From the NCBI RefSeq assembly GCF_011067135.1, contig NZ_JAAMOW010000005.1, forward strand, positions 283,178 to 347,177: a stretch of 64,000 bases of DNA, given 5' to 3'. How positions within the stretch are numbered: position 1 is the stretch's first letter; each line of letters begins with the position of its first letter. The stretch comes from Solimonas terrae (GTDB taxonomy: Bacteria > Pseudomonadota > Gammaproteobacteria > Nevskiales > Nevskiaceae). This document shows positions 34,319-42,415 of this stretch, piece by piece. The notes under the pieces were generated by a model. The model was given only the letters and a program-made list of their open reading frames with translations. It did not search any database and was not told the origin of the DNA. The position numbers and the translations under genes are program-made.

Positions 34319-35560
34319 ATGACCAACAACACAACGAAAGCCGACGTCCTGATCGTCGGCGCAGGGCAGGCGGGCGGTGATCTGGCGTCCGGACTGCGGC
34401 AGCAGGGCTACACCGGCCGTATCGTGCTGGTCGGCGAAGAGCCGTATGTGCCGTACCGGCGGCCGCCGCTGTCGAAGACCTTTCTGTCGGGCGAGGCGAC
34501 GCTGGAATCGCTGTTCATCAAACCGCAGTCGGTGTTCGACAAGCACAACATCGAATGCATGTTCGGCACCGGCGTCGAGAGCATCGACCGCGAGACCCGT
34601 ACCGCGCGGCTTTATGACGGCACGACCATGGAATACGGCAAGCTGGTGCTCGCCACCGGCGGCCGACCACGGCGGCTGTCGCTGCCCGGCGCCGATCATC
34701 CCAATGTTCATTACGTGCGCACCATCGCCGACATCCTGAAGCTCAAGGAGCAGTTCGAGGCCGGCAAGCGCCTGGTCATCATCGGCGGCGGCTACATCGG
34801 CCTGGAAGCGGCTTCGGTCGGCATCAAGAAAGGACTCAAGGTCACCGTCGTCGAAGCCTTGCCGCGCGTGCTTGCGCGCGTCACCGCCCCGGAGATCTCG
34901 GCGTTCTACGAGCGCGTGCACCGCAGCCGCGGCGTCGATCTGAAGACCGGTGTCGGTGTGCATGCCTTCGAAGGCGATGCGCTCGTCGATGCCGTGGTGC
35001 TCGCCGACGGCACCCGCATCGAATCCGACATCGTCATTGCCGGTATCGGCCTGATCCCCAATACCGAAATCGCCGAAGCGGCCGGCCTGACGATTTCCAA
35101 CGGCATCGTCGTCAACCTGCATACGCAGACCGCCGATCCCGACATTTACGCGATCGGCGACTGTGCACAGAGCGAGAACGCGTTCTTCGGTCGCAGCATG
35201 CGGCTCGAATCGGTGCCCAATGCGATCGAGCAGGCGCGCGTGACCGCTGCCGCGATTCTCGGCAAGCCGGTGCCGTACAGCGCCGTGCCGTGGTTCTGGT
35301 CCGACCAGTACGACCTCAAGCTGCAGATGGTCGGTCTGTCGCAGGGCTACGAGCAGATCATCATTCGCGGCGACATCAACAGCGAGGCGTTTTCGGCGTT
35401 CTATCTGAAGGATGGCGTCGTCATTTCCGCCGACGCGGTGAACCGCCCGCAGGAATTCATGATCGCCAAAAAGCTGGTCGCCGATCGCGTCAAGGTCGAT
35501 GCCGCGCAGCTTGCGGACGAGGGATTCGTGCTGAAAACATTGCTGCAAACGCCGGCCTGA
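34319..35560 (+). CDS. FAD-dependent ferredoxin/rubredoxin reductase-type oxidoreductase
   Basis: The 413-residue flavoprotein has an N-terminal FAD fold (DVLIVGAGQAGGDLASGLR), the NAD fold (RLVIIGGGYIGLEAASVGIKKG), DIYAIGDCAQ (FAD ribityl binding) and a C-terminal interface domain with PWFWSDQYDLKLQMVG, all as in putidaredoxin or rubredoxin reductase. It should pass electrons from NAD(P)H to a small iron-sulfur protein or rubredoxin, but no partner or P450/hydroxylase gene lies next to it. AGGA precedes ATG 34319. It is divergent from the TonB-like gene. Confidence 0.88.
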   Translation: MTNNTTKADVLIVGAGQAGGDLASGLRQQGYTGRIVLVGEEPYVPYRRPPLSKTFLSGEATLESLFIKPQSVFDKHNIECMFGTGVESIDRETRTARLYDGTTMEYGKLVLATGGRPRRLSLPGADHPNVHYVRTIADILKLKEQFEAGKRLVIIGGGYIGLEAASVGIKKGLKVTVVEALPRVLARVTAPEISAFYERVHRSRGVDLKTGVGVHAFEGDALVDAVVLADGTRIESDIVIAGIGLIPNTEIAEAAGLTISNGIVVNLHTQTADPDIYAIGDCAQSENAFFGRSMRLESVPNAIEQARVTAAAILGKPVPYSAVPWFWSDQYDLKLQMVGLSQGYEQIIIRGDINSEAFSAFYLKDGVVISADAVNRPQEFMIAKKLVADRVKVDAAQLADEGFVLKTLLQTPA

Positions 35561-35593
35561 GACGATCGGACGCCCGCCGCCGACCGGCGGTGG

Positions 35594-35633
35594 TCTCCGG
35601 CTGCTGCTCCTTCAGCGGACAGACAGCCGGAGA
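35594..35633 (+). terminator. Possible terminator hairpin after the ferredoxin reductase gene
   Basis: A 9-bp stem (35594-35602 with 35625-35633) encloses a loop that itself contains a GCTG/CAGC pair. Only three Ts follow, so efficiency would be modest. It lies in the 155-base gap before the secreted repeat protein. Confidence 0.4.
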
Positions 35634-35715
35634 TTTCCGGGCTTCACGGATCAGGAAATGACCGGCATTATTCGTGCTGCTGTCTTTTTCCCCAAGAAAA
35701 CGAGGTCCATTGCTG

Positions 35716-36930
35716 ATGCGTATTTCCCTGATTCCGCTTCTGGCCGGTGCCGCACTGCTGCTCGGCACGACGGCCAGCTTTGCCGAAGACGCGTTGCGTC
35801 CCCAAGTCGGCGAGCCTCTTCAGAATGCGCAGACCGCACTGAAGTCCAAGAATTATCGCGAGGCGCTGGCTGACGTCGACGCCGCTGAAAAGGTCGGCGG
35901 ACTGACGCCGTACGAGAGCTACATCATCGATCGCATGCGCGCCGCTGCGGCGACCGGTGCCGGTGATGAAGCGACCGCGATCAAGGCCTACGAGGCGGCG
36001 ATGGCGTCGCCGAAGTTTCCGGCCGGCGAAAAGCTGCAGACCTACGACGTGATGGCGAAGCTGGCTTACGCCGGCAAGAACTACACGAAGTCCGCCGAAC
36101 TCATCAGGAAGTATCGCGCGGCCGGCGGCACCAGCGCACAGACGCTCGGCCTGCTGCCGCAGACACTGTACCTGGCCAACGATCTCGGTGGTGCCCAGGA
36201 AGAGCTGAACGCACAGCTGGCGACGTTGGAAAAGGCCGGGCAGAAGCCGACCGAAACCCAGCTCGAGATGCTGGCGTCGATCGCAGTCAAGAAGAAGGAC
36301 AACGCCGGCTACATCGCGGCGCTGGAAAAGCTCGTTGCCTATTACCCGAAGCCGAACTACTGGCTCGATCTGATCACGCGTACCGCGAACAAGCCCGGCT
36401 TCTCGCCGCGTCTGACGCTCGACACCTATCGCCTGAAGAAGGCGACCGACACGATGCTCAAGACCGAAGATTTCATGGAAGCGGCGCAGCTCGCCCTGCA
36501 GGCCGGATTCCCGGGCGAGGCACAGCAGTACGTCAATCTGGGCTATGACAAGAAGCTGCTGGGCACCGGCCCGGATGCGGCGCGCCACAAGCGCCTCAAG
36601 GATCTGGTCGACAAGAAGGTCGCCGAAGACAAGCCGGCGCTGGCGGCAGGCGACAAGGAAGCGGCCACGCAGGCCAGCGGTGATGCGCTGGTCAATGCCG
36701 GTCTCAATCATGTCGGCTATGGCGATGCCGCCAATGGCGTCAAGCTGATCGAGCAGGGCATCAAGAAGGATGCGCTGAAGAAGCCGGATGAGGCCAAGCT
36801 GCATCTCGGCTATGCGCAGATGATGGCCGGGCAGAAGGACGCGGCGGCGAAGACCTTGCGTACCGTGCAGACGCCGGATGGCTCGATCGAGCTGGCGCGT
36901 CTCTACATCCTGATGCTGCGTCAGCACTGA
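35716..36930 (+). CDS. Secreted TPR-like helical-repeat protein of unknown function
   Basis: A signal peptide (MRISLIPLLAGAALLLGTTASFA) is followed by about 380 residues of helical repeats rich in Ala, Lys, Leu and Tyr. Tetratricopeptide-like spacing is visible (AQTALKSKNYREALADVDAAEK; MAKLAYAGKNYTKSAELIRKY; IEQGIKKDALKKPDEAKLHLGYAQMMAGQKDAA). I do not recognise a named family. ATG 35716 is preferred because the signal peptide starts there and GAGG lies upstream. A strong terminator follows, so the gene seems to be its own unit. Confidence 0.7.
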   Translation: MRISLIPLLAGAALLLGTTASFAEDALRPQVGEPLQNAQTALKSKNYREALADVDAAEKVGGLTPYESYIIDRMRAAAATGAGDEATAIKAYEAAMASPKFPAGEKLQTYDVMAKLAYAGKNYTKSAELIRKYRAAGGTSAQTLGLLPQTLYLANDLGGAQEELNAQLATLEKAGQKPTETQLEMLASIAVKKKDNAGYIAALEKLVAYYPKPNYWLDLITRTANKPGFSPRLTLDTYRLKKATDTMLKTEDFMEAAQLALQAGFPGEAQQYVNLGYDKKLLGTGPDAARHKRLKDLVDKKVAEDKPALAAGDKEAATQASGDALVNAGLNHVGYGDAANGVKLIEQGIKKDALKKPDEAKLHLGYAQMMAGQKDAAAKTLRTVQTPDGSIELARLYILMLRQH

Positions 36931-36949
36931 GCGGGGCTGGCTGCAACCA

Positions 36950-36978
36950 AAAGGCGCGCCGGATGGCGCGCCTTTTTT
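36950..36978 (+). terminator. Terminator after the helical-repeat protein gene
   Basis: An 11-bp stem (36950-36960 with 36965-36975) with a GGAT loop is followed by a T run to 36978. This is a clear intrinsic terminator for the secreted repeat protein gene. Confidence 0.9.
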
Positions 36979-37076
36979 GTCGGGTCGGGCAGGCCTCGAT
37001 CCGGAGTCGACTCGCCACGCCGCCCGCATCGGGCCCGTCATCGTGGCGCTGCGCCGACCCCCGACGCCGGCGTTGT

Positions 37077-37139
37077 TATACTGACGCCTGCCACGCGCCT
37101 GCGTGTGCAGAGCGATCCCGCCGCCGCGCGGGATTTTTT
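37077..37139 (+). promoter_or_regulatory. astC promoter -10 and attenuator-like leader
   Basis: A perfect TATACT -10 (37077-37082) lies about 105 bases before astC; the -35 is weak. Within the would-be leader a short hairpin (37092-37105) is followed by a 7-bp GC-rich stem (37115-37121 with 37128-37134) and six Ts (37134-37139), the layout of an intrinsic terminator upstream of the coding region. The segment 37145-37149 could pair with 37130-37134, competing with that stem. This suggests transcription attenuation. No known riboswitch class was recognised. Confidence 0.5.
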
Positions 37140-37186
37140 CGTTAATCCCACGGTTGCGTCACCGTAAGAGACGCTGAGGCTTTGAG

Positions 37187-38407
37187 ATGTCCACGTCCGT
37201 CACGCGCCAGACCTTTGACGAGGTCATGGTTCCCAACTATTCGCCTGCCGATGTCATTCCGGTGCGCGGCCTGGGGTCGCGCTGGTGGGATCAGCAGGGG
37301 CGAGAGTACGTCGACTTTGCCGGTGGCATTGCGGTGACCGTGCTCGGCCACGCCAATCCGGTGATGATCAAGGCGCTCGACGAGCAGGCGCAGAAGCTCT
37401 GGCACCTGTCGAACGTCGTCACCAACGAGCCGGCGCTCAAGCTTGCGCAGCGCCTCACCGAACTGACGTTCGCCGAACGCGTGTTCTTCTGCAATTCCGG
37501 AGGCGAGGCCAACGAAGCCGCGTTCAAGCTCGCGCGTCGCTGGGGCAGCACCAACTTCGGGCCGCAGAAGCACACGATCATTGCCTTCGACAATGCCTTC
37601 CACGGCCGTACGCTGTTCACGGTCTGCGTCGGTGGCCAGCCGAAGTACACGCAGGGATTCGAACCCTTGCCAGGCGGTATCCAGCACCTGCCGTTCAATG
37701 ATGTTGCGGCGCTCGAAGCGGCGATGAATGACCAGGTCTGTGCCGTTGTCATGGAGCCGATCCAGGGCGAGGGCGGCCTGATTCCGGCGACGCCGGAATT
37801 CGCGCAGGCGGCACGCGCGCTGTGCGACAAGCACAAGGCGCTGCTGGTGTTCGACGAGGTGCAGACCGGCAATGGCCGCACCGGCACCCTGTATGCATAT
37901 GAACAGCTCGGCGTGACGCCTGACGTGATGACGACGGCCAAGGGTCTCGGCGGCGGCTTTCCGATCGGTGCGATGCTGACCACGGCGGAAATCGCCAAGG
38001 CGCTGGCGTTCGGTACGCATGGCTCGACCTATGGCGGCAATCCGCTGGCCTGTGCGGTCGCCGGCGCGGTGCTGGAAGAGGTCTGCAAGCCGGAGCTGAT
38101 CGCCAATGTGCAGGCACGCTCGCAGCAACTGAAGGGCGGGCTGGCGGAACTGTCGACGCGTCACGGTCTGTTCGGGCCGCCACGCGGCAACGGCCTGCTG
38201 GTTGGCGTCACCGTTGCCGACAGCTGGAGGGGCAAGGCCAAGGCGATCGTCAACGCGGCGCTCGCGGAGGGGCTGTGGCTGCTGGTGGCGGGTCCGGACG
38301 TGCTGCGCTTCGCGCCGGCGCTGAACATCACGCAGACCGACATCGACGACGGATTGCAGCGTCTGGATCGCGTGCTGGCGTTGCTGGCGGCAGCGCCATC
38401 GAGCTGA
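37187..38407 (+). CDS. astC: Succinylornithine/acetylornithine transaminase (AstC/ArgD type)
   Basis: This PLP-dependent transaminase acts on N-succinyl- or N-acetylornithine. The 406 residues show [71 protein letters not shown] and the PLP Lys252 in [14 protein letters not shown]. AstC and ArgD are very alike; AstC is favoured because astA, astB and astD are in the window, but an ArgD or dual role is possible. GAGG lies 8 bases upstream of the ATG. It is 8-17 kb from the other ast genes and stands alone between two terminators. Confidence 0.85.
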   Translation: MSTSVTRQTFDEVMVPNYSPADVIPVRGLGSRWWDQQGREYVDFAGGIAVTVLGHANPVMIKALDEQAQKLWHLSNVVTNEPALKLAQRLTELTFAERVFFCNSGGEANEAAFKLARRWGSTNFGPQKHTIIAFDNAFHGRTLFTVCVGGQPKYTQGFEPLPGGIQHLPFNDVAALEAAMNDQVCAVVMEPIQGEGGLIPATPEFAQAARALCDKHKALLVFDEVQTGNGRTGTLYAYEQLGVTPDVMTTAKGLGGGFPIGAMLTTAEIAKALAFGTHGSTYGGNPLACAVAGAVLEEVCKPELIANVQARSQQLKGGLAELSTRHGLFGPPRGNGLLVGVTVADSWRGKAKAIVNAALAEGLWLLVAGPDVLRFAPALNITQTDIDDGLQRLDRVLALLAAAPSS

Positions 38408-38430
38408 ACTGACCCTGCCGTTGCGGCAAA

Positions 38431-38462
38431 GAAAAAGGGCGGCCATCTGGCCGCCCTTTTTC
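38431..38462. terminator. Bidirectional terminator between astC and the Ig-like lipoprotein gene
   Basis: A 14-bp stem (38431-38444 with 38449-38462) with an ATCT loop has an A-tract on the left and a T-tract on the right. It serves the convergent astC and lipoprotein genes. Confidence 0.9.
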
Positions 38463-38508
38463 GTGCTGCGCCCCGGCTCCGCAATGGAGCCGGGGCTTGC
38501 CAGGCTTC

Positions 38509-41436
38509 CTACTGCGGACCCTTGCCGCAAGCGGCATACAGGCGGTAGCTGCTCAGCGCCGTCGCCAGACCGGAGTTGAACGTGATCTGCACCGCGTCGA
38601 AGCTCTTGGTCGTCGAGATGAACAGCGGTTGCGCCGTGGTGCCGAGTGCGCCGGTCAGCGACGTGCCCAGCAGGTCGAGCCGCAGCGGTGTCGCTGCGGT
38701 GTTGCTGGCGTCGCCGGTCGGTGTGCCGCCGCTCAGGGTGCGGACGACGATCTGGTTGCCGATCTCGGCCGTCAGCAGCGCGCCGTTCTCCGAAGCCACC
38801 ACGAAGCCGGTTGTCGGACCCGCCGTGAACGGAGCGTAAGGCGGCTTGGCCGTCGCCGTGACCGTCACCGCGGCGTTGAGCAGGCCCACCGGCAGATACA
38901 CCTGGCCGTAGGTCTGCGGCTGTGCGTCGATCACGTTGTTCAGGTTGCTGGTCGAGCACAGCAGGCACAGACCGGAGAACAGGGAATCGACGGTCGCGCC
39001 CTGCGACATCTGCAACGGCACCTCGCAGATCGCCGAGCTCACCTTGATCGTCCGGCTCGCGCTGCAATGCGTGCCGCAGGCCGAGGTGTTCTTCAGCGTG
39101 CCGGTGATGACAACCTCGCCCGCGCCGACGCCGGTGACGACACCGGTCGGGCTGACGGTTGCCAGCGCGGTATTGCCGCTCGTCCAGCTCACGTCGTCGG
39201 AATTGAGCGACTGGCTCGGATCGGTGAAGTCATGAGCCACCAGCGTCAGGCTGGCGCCGACCTCGATGCTCGGCTCGTCCGTCGACGCCACGCCCGCCGT
39301 TTCCAGCGAGCTGATGCCGCTCGCCGGCTGGACCGGCAGCAGGCTGGTGCCGCAGGCTGCCCCGACTTCGACCGTGCTCAGCGCCGTCGCCAGACCGCTC
39401 TTCAGCTGAATGCGAACGCCGTCGTACGGCAGCGAGGTCGCGAACGACACCAGGCCCTGGGTCTTGTTGAGGCTGATCAGTTCGGCGCCCAGCAGATCAA
39501 GACGCAGCGGCGTGACCGGATTGTCGGTCGACTCCTGCACGGCGCCATTGAGCAGGGTGCTCAGCTGGATCTGCGAGGCGACTTCCGCCAATACCAGCGG
39601 ACCATTGGCGTTGGCAATGATGAACGCCGGCCGTGAGCCGGCCGCAAACGGCACGGCGTACGGCGCGCCGCTCGCGGCAGCGGTGACGTCGATCGAACGC
39701 GATGCATTCAGCGCACCGACCCCGACCGTGATGACGCCGACGCTGGCGAGATCCGCATCGATGACGTTGTCTGCGCCGGTCACGCCGCACAGCAGACAGA
39801 CGCCGACGGCAGGACCTTCCGTGGCGGTCGCACCATCAGCGGCAAGCAGCGGCGTCGCGCAGGCTTCCGGCGTGACGATCAGGGTCGCGGTTGCATGCTG
39901 CGTCGTATCGCTGTTCAGCGTTGCGGTGATGGTGACACCGGTCGCGCTGGCGTTGGCCCCGGCAGTGGCGACACCGGTCGTCGCATCGATACTGGCGATT
40001 GACGGGTCAGAGCTCGACCAGGTCACGCCGCCATCGGCGATATCCTTGGTTTCACCGGTGCTGTACAGGCCGACAGCGGTGAATTCGACTTGGCGGCCGA
40101 CGCCGACATAGGCCTTGGCCGGGCGCACGCTGAGCAACTGCGTGATGGCGGCGGGGCCGACCTTCACCGCGACCGAGTCGCTGATGCTGCCGGCGGTGGC
40201 GACGACATTTGCGGTGCCCTGCTTTTTCGCCGTGGCGGTGATGCTGTTGTCGGCCTTGGCCGTAATGCCGACCGTGGTGGCGTCGCTGGTCGACCAGACC
40301 ACCTTGTCGGCAGCCGTGCGCGGTGCGACAACCGGCACGCCGGGCGCGTCGGTGTAGTAGTACAGCGGGAAGAAGTCCTGGCTGGCACCCAGCGGCAGAT
40401 CGACATTGTCCGGCGTCGTGCGCGGGCTCACGTCGATCGGGTCCGGCGTGATCTGCACGGAATCCAGCACCGGTTCGGTGACCGTCAGGACCGCAGTGTC
40501 GGTGAAGGTGCCGGCAGCGCCATCGACGACCGTCGCCTTGATGTCGACGTCACCCTGGGAGTGACCGGTGACCTTGCAGCTGGTCGAGGTCTGCCCGTCG
40601 CAGGCGGTATCGAGCGTCGGTGCATCGCCGGTATTGCCGGTGGCGTTGACCGCGGTCCAGCTGGCCGGGATCGGCAGCGTGAAGGTCTGCGACGAGCCGG
40701 TCTGCAGCGAGTAGGTGCCGATTGCCTGGAACTGGAAGGCGCGACCCAGCGGGCTGGACGCGGTCTTCGGGCTGATGGCGACCGACGTCAGCTGGCCGAC
40801 GCCGAACTGGGCGGTGCCGTCGATGCCCTTGGCGCTGGCCGTGACCGTCGTCAGACCGGAGCGCAGACCGGTCACCTTGACCGTTTTGCCGGTCGACGGG
40901 GCGATGCTGCCGATCGTGGTGTCGGCAATCGTCCAGCTGATGACCGCGTCGGTGATGTCCTGCGGCGTCGGGCTGTTGCTGTACACGCCCTGGGCGACGT
41001 ACTGCACAGGCGTGCCGCCCACCGTGGTCGCACCTTGCGGCGGGGTGACCGTGATCGAGCGCAGGACGATGCCTTCGCCGGTCAGCGTGGCAGTCGCGTT
41101 GATGCCGTCGCGCGACGCGGTGATGGTGGTGGTGCCCTGGCCGACGCCGGTTGCGACCCCGGTCTTGGAATCAATCGATGCGACCGAGGGATCGGACGAC
41201 GACCAGCTGACGCTGTCCGTGATGTCGTGCGGGGTGTCGGCCGGCGCGCCGGGCTGGACGCTGAACGTGCCCATCGCGGTGAACTGTCGGGTCTCGCCGG
41301 TGCCGACCGACTGGCTTGCCGGCGTGACCGCGAGATTCAGCAGCTGCGGCTCGAAGTCCGGACTCTTGACGCTGCCGTTGCCGCAAGCGGTAAGGACGAG
41401 CGCGGCAAGCACGCTCAGCAGACCATAACGTTTCAT
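38509..41436 (-). CDS. Large Ig-like (BIG2) lipoprotein with a duplicated module
   Basis: The 975-residue protein has a lipoprotein signal with a LTAC lipobox, so it should be anchored to a membrane, probably the outer one. Five bacterial Ig-like (BIG2) domains follow to about residue 520, recognisable from repeats such as WSSSDPSVASIDSKTGVATG. Next come a novel module (about 523-698), one more BIG2 domain, and a second copy of the module (about 801-975). Each copy has a CLLC motif, NVIDA, TPLRLDLLG, SGLATALS and a closing AACG. Adhesion or surface display is likely; no enzyme signature is seen. A GGGAGAG Shine-Dalgarno supports ATG 41436. Confidence 0.8.
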   Translation of the reverse strand: MKRYGLLSVLAALVLTACGNGSVKSPDFEPQLLNLAVTPASQSVGTGETRQFTAMGTFSVQPGAPADTPHDITDSVSWSSSDPSVASIDSKTGVATGVGQGTTTITASRDGINATATLTGEGIVLRSITVTPPQGATTVGGTPVQYVAQGVYSNSPTPQDITDAVISWTIADTTIGSIAPSTGKTVKVTGLRSGLTTVTASAKGIDGTAQFGVGQLTSVAISPKTASSPLGRAFQFQAIGTYSLQTGSSQTFTLPIPASWTAVNATGNTGDAPTLDTACDGQTSTSCKVTGHSQGDVDIKATVVDGAAGTFTDTAVLTVTEPVLDSVQITPDPIDVSPRTTPDNVDLPLGASQDFFPLYYYTDAPGVPVVAPRTAADKVVWSTSDATTVGITAKADNSITATAKKQGTANVVATAGSISDSVAVKVGPAAITQLLSVRPAKAYVGVGRQVEFTAVGLYSTGETKDIADGGVTWSSSDPSIASIDATTGVATAGANASATGVTITATLNSDTTQHATATLIVTPEACATPLLAADGATATEGPAVGVCLLCGVTGADNVIDADLASVGVITVGVGALNASRSIDVTAAASGAPYAVPFAAGSRPAFIIANANGPLVLAEVASQIQLSTLLNGAVQESTDNPVTPLRLDLLGAELISLNKTQGLVSFATSLPYDGVRIQLKSGLATALSTVEVGAACGTSLLPVQPASGISSLETAGVASTDEPSIEVGASLTLVAHDFTDPSQSLNSDDVSWTSGNTALATVSPTGVVTGVGAGEVVITGTLKNTSACGTHCSASRTIKVSSAICEVPLQMSQGATVDSLFSGLCLLCSTSNLNNVIDAQPQTYGQVYLPVGLLNAAVTVTATAKPPYAPFTAGPTTGFVVASENGALLTAEIGNQIVVRTLSGGTPTGDASNTAATPLRLDLLGTSLTGALGTTAQPLFISTTKSFDAVQITFNSGLATALSSYRLYAACGKGPQ
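38512..39034 (-). repeat. C-terminal copy of the CLLC module (protein-level repeat)
   Basis: This encodes about residues 801-975 of the Ig-like lipoprotein. It aligns by eye with 39345-39868 through ordered motifs: C, CLLC, NNVIDA, a VxLNA segment, NGALLTAEI, TPLRLDLLG, FDAVQI, SGLATALS and AACG. The two copies differ at many positions, so the duplication is old. Confidence 0.7.
39345..39868 (-). repeat. Internal copy of the CLLC module (protein-level repeat)
   Basis: This encodes about residues 523-698, with the same motif order as the C-terminal copy: C, CLLC, NVIDA, ALNAS, NGPLVLAEV, TPLRLDLLG, YDGVRI, SGLATALS and AACG. One BIG2 domain separates the copies. Confidence 0.7.
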
Positions 41437-41596
41437 CGCAAAACTCTCCCTGATCACCGTCGCGGCCGGTGTTCCGGACCGCTCCCGCACATGCGGAACA
41501 AATTTCTGGCCCCGGATCGCGGACCGATACCGAAATAGTAAGAATATTCCGAGCTTTTAGCTTGTCGGAAATTTGCGCATTCGCACGCATTTGAGC

Positions 41597-41615
41597 GCGA
41601 TTCTTCAAGAATCGC
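41597..41615. repeat. Tight inverted repeat downstream of gspB
   Basis: A perfect 9-bp inverted repeat with a 1-base centre (41597-41605, 41607-41615) lies about 20 bases after the gspB stop. No T-tract follows on the minus strand. It could be a protein-binding site or mRNA 3' stabiliser. The rest of this 199-base gap carries the upstream region of the Ig-like lipoprotein gene, including a 6-bp inverted repeat at 41547-41570. Confidence 0.4.
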
Positions 41616-41635
41616 CGTACTTTCCGCGCTCCGAA

Positions 41636-42415
41636 TCAGCGCACCGGCAACAGGACGTGCGCGCCCTGATAGTCGAAGATCACGCCGCTTTCGATGATCT
41701 GCACGATTTGCGGCCCGCTGGCGAGCGTGTCGCCTTCGCGGTAGCGCCTGGCGTCGATCATCACCCAGCGTTTCGCCGGGTCCGGGTCGTAGACGTGCAC
41801 GTCGAGTGCGCGCACCGGAAACTGCTCGCGATAGCTCGCCGGCATGTCGCGCAGCACGGTGACGCCGGCCGGCACGACGATGGTGCCGTGGTCCGTGACG
41901 TCGTTGCTGGCCGGCGGGACCGCCGCTGCCGCGGCCGGGACACCGGCGGCGGGCGCATCGCTGTCGGGCTCGGTGCCGGCTGCCGCAAGATCCTGCGTGG
42001 CAGGCGGCGCGACTGCCGTGTCATTTGCCGATTCGCCGGTCAGCTCGTCGAGATTGTCGACGGCGTCGCGATCCTCGATGGCGGCCGGCGGCGGCGGCAC
42101 GGCGTCGTGCTCGGTCGCCGCTGCCGGTGCGACCGGTGCGATCGGCGCTGCCGCCGCCGCTGTTTCGAGCGTCGACGGGTTTGCCGGCTGCGTGCTTGCC
42201 ACCGCCGCCGGCCTGTCGTGCGAAGCCGGCCACAGCAGGATCGTCAGCGCGGCGATTGCGACGACAGCGGTGCTGATCGCGAGAATCCAGACGTTCAGGG
42301 GCACGCGCGAGGGCGGCGCGGCCGATGCGCTGCGGCTCAGTGATTCGACCGAGGGGGCTTTGCCGGTGTCGCGCTCGCGCTCGGCTCGGCGCAGCGCTTC
42401 GAGGATGTAGCTCAT
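41636..42415 (-). CDS. gspB: GspB-like secretion-assembly protein
   Basis: The N-terminus MSYILEALRRAERERDTG is the GspB/ExeB signature and is followed by one membrane anchor (about 43-62). A long Ala/Pro/Asp-rich periplasmic linker leads to the C-terminal T2SSB domain (VRALDVHVYDPDPAKRWVMIDARRYREGDTL). In type II secretion, GspA and GspB help build the outer-membrane secretin ring through peptidoglycan. It overlaps the end of gspA by 4 bases, so the two are coupled. No other type II secretion genes are in the window. Confidence 0.88.
   Translation of the reverse strand: MSYILEALRRAERERDTGKAPSVESLSRSASAAPPSRVPLNVWILAISTAVVAIAALTILLWPASHDRPAAVASTQPANPSTLETAAAAAPIAPVAPAAATEHDAVPPPPAAIEDRDAVDNLDELTGESANDTAVAPPATQDLAAAGTEPDSDAPAAGVPAAAAAVPPASNDVTDHGTIVVPAGVTVLRDMPASYREQFPVRALDVHVYDPDPAKRWVMIDARRYREGDTLASGPQIVQIIESGVIFDYQGAHVLLPVR

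Noticed and set aside
37021..37076. Sigma-54 (-24/-12) promoter upstream of astC
   Set aside because: TGGCGC is present but the TTGCA-like -12 at the right spacing is missing; the TATACT element explains the region better.
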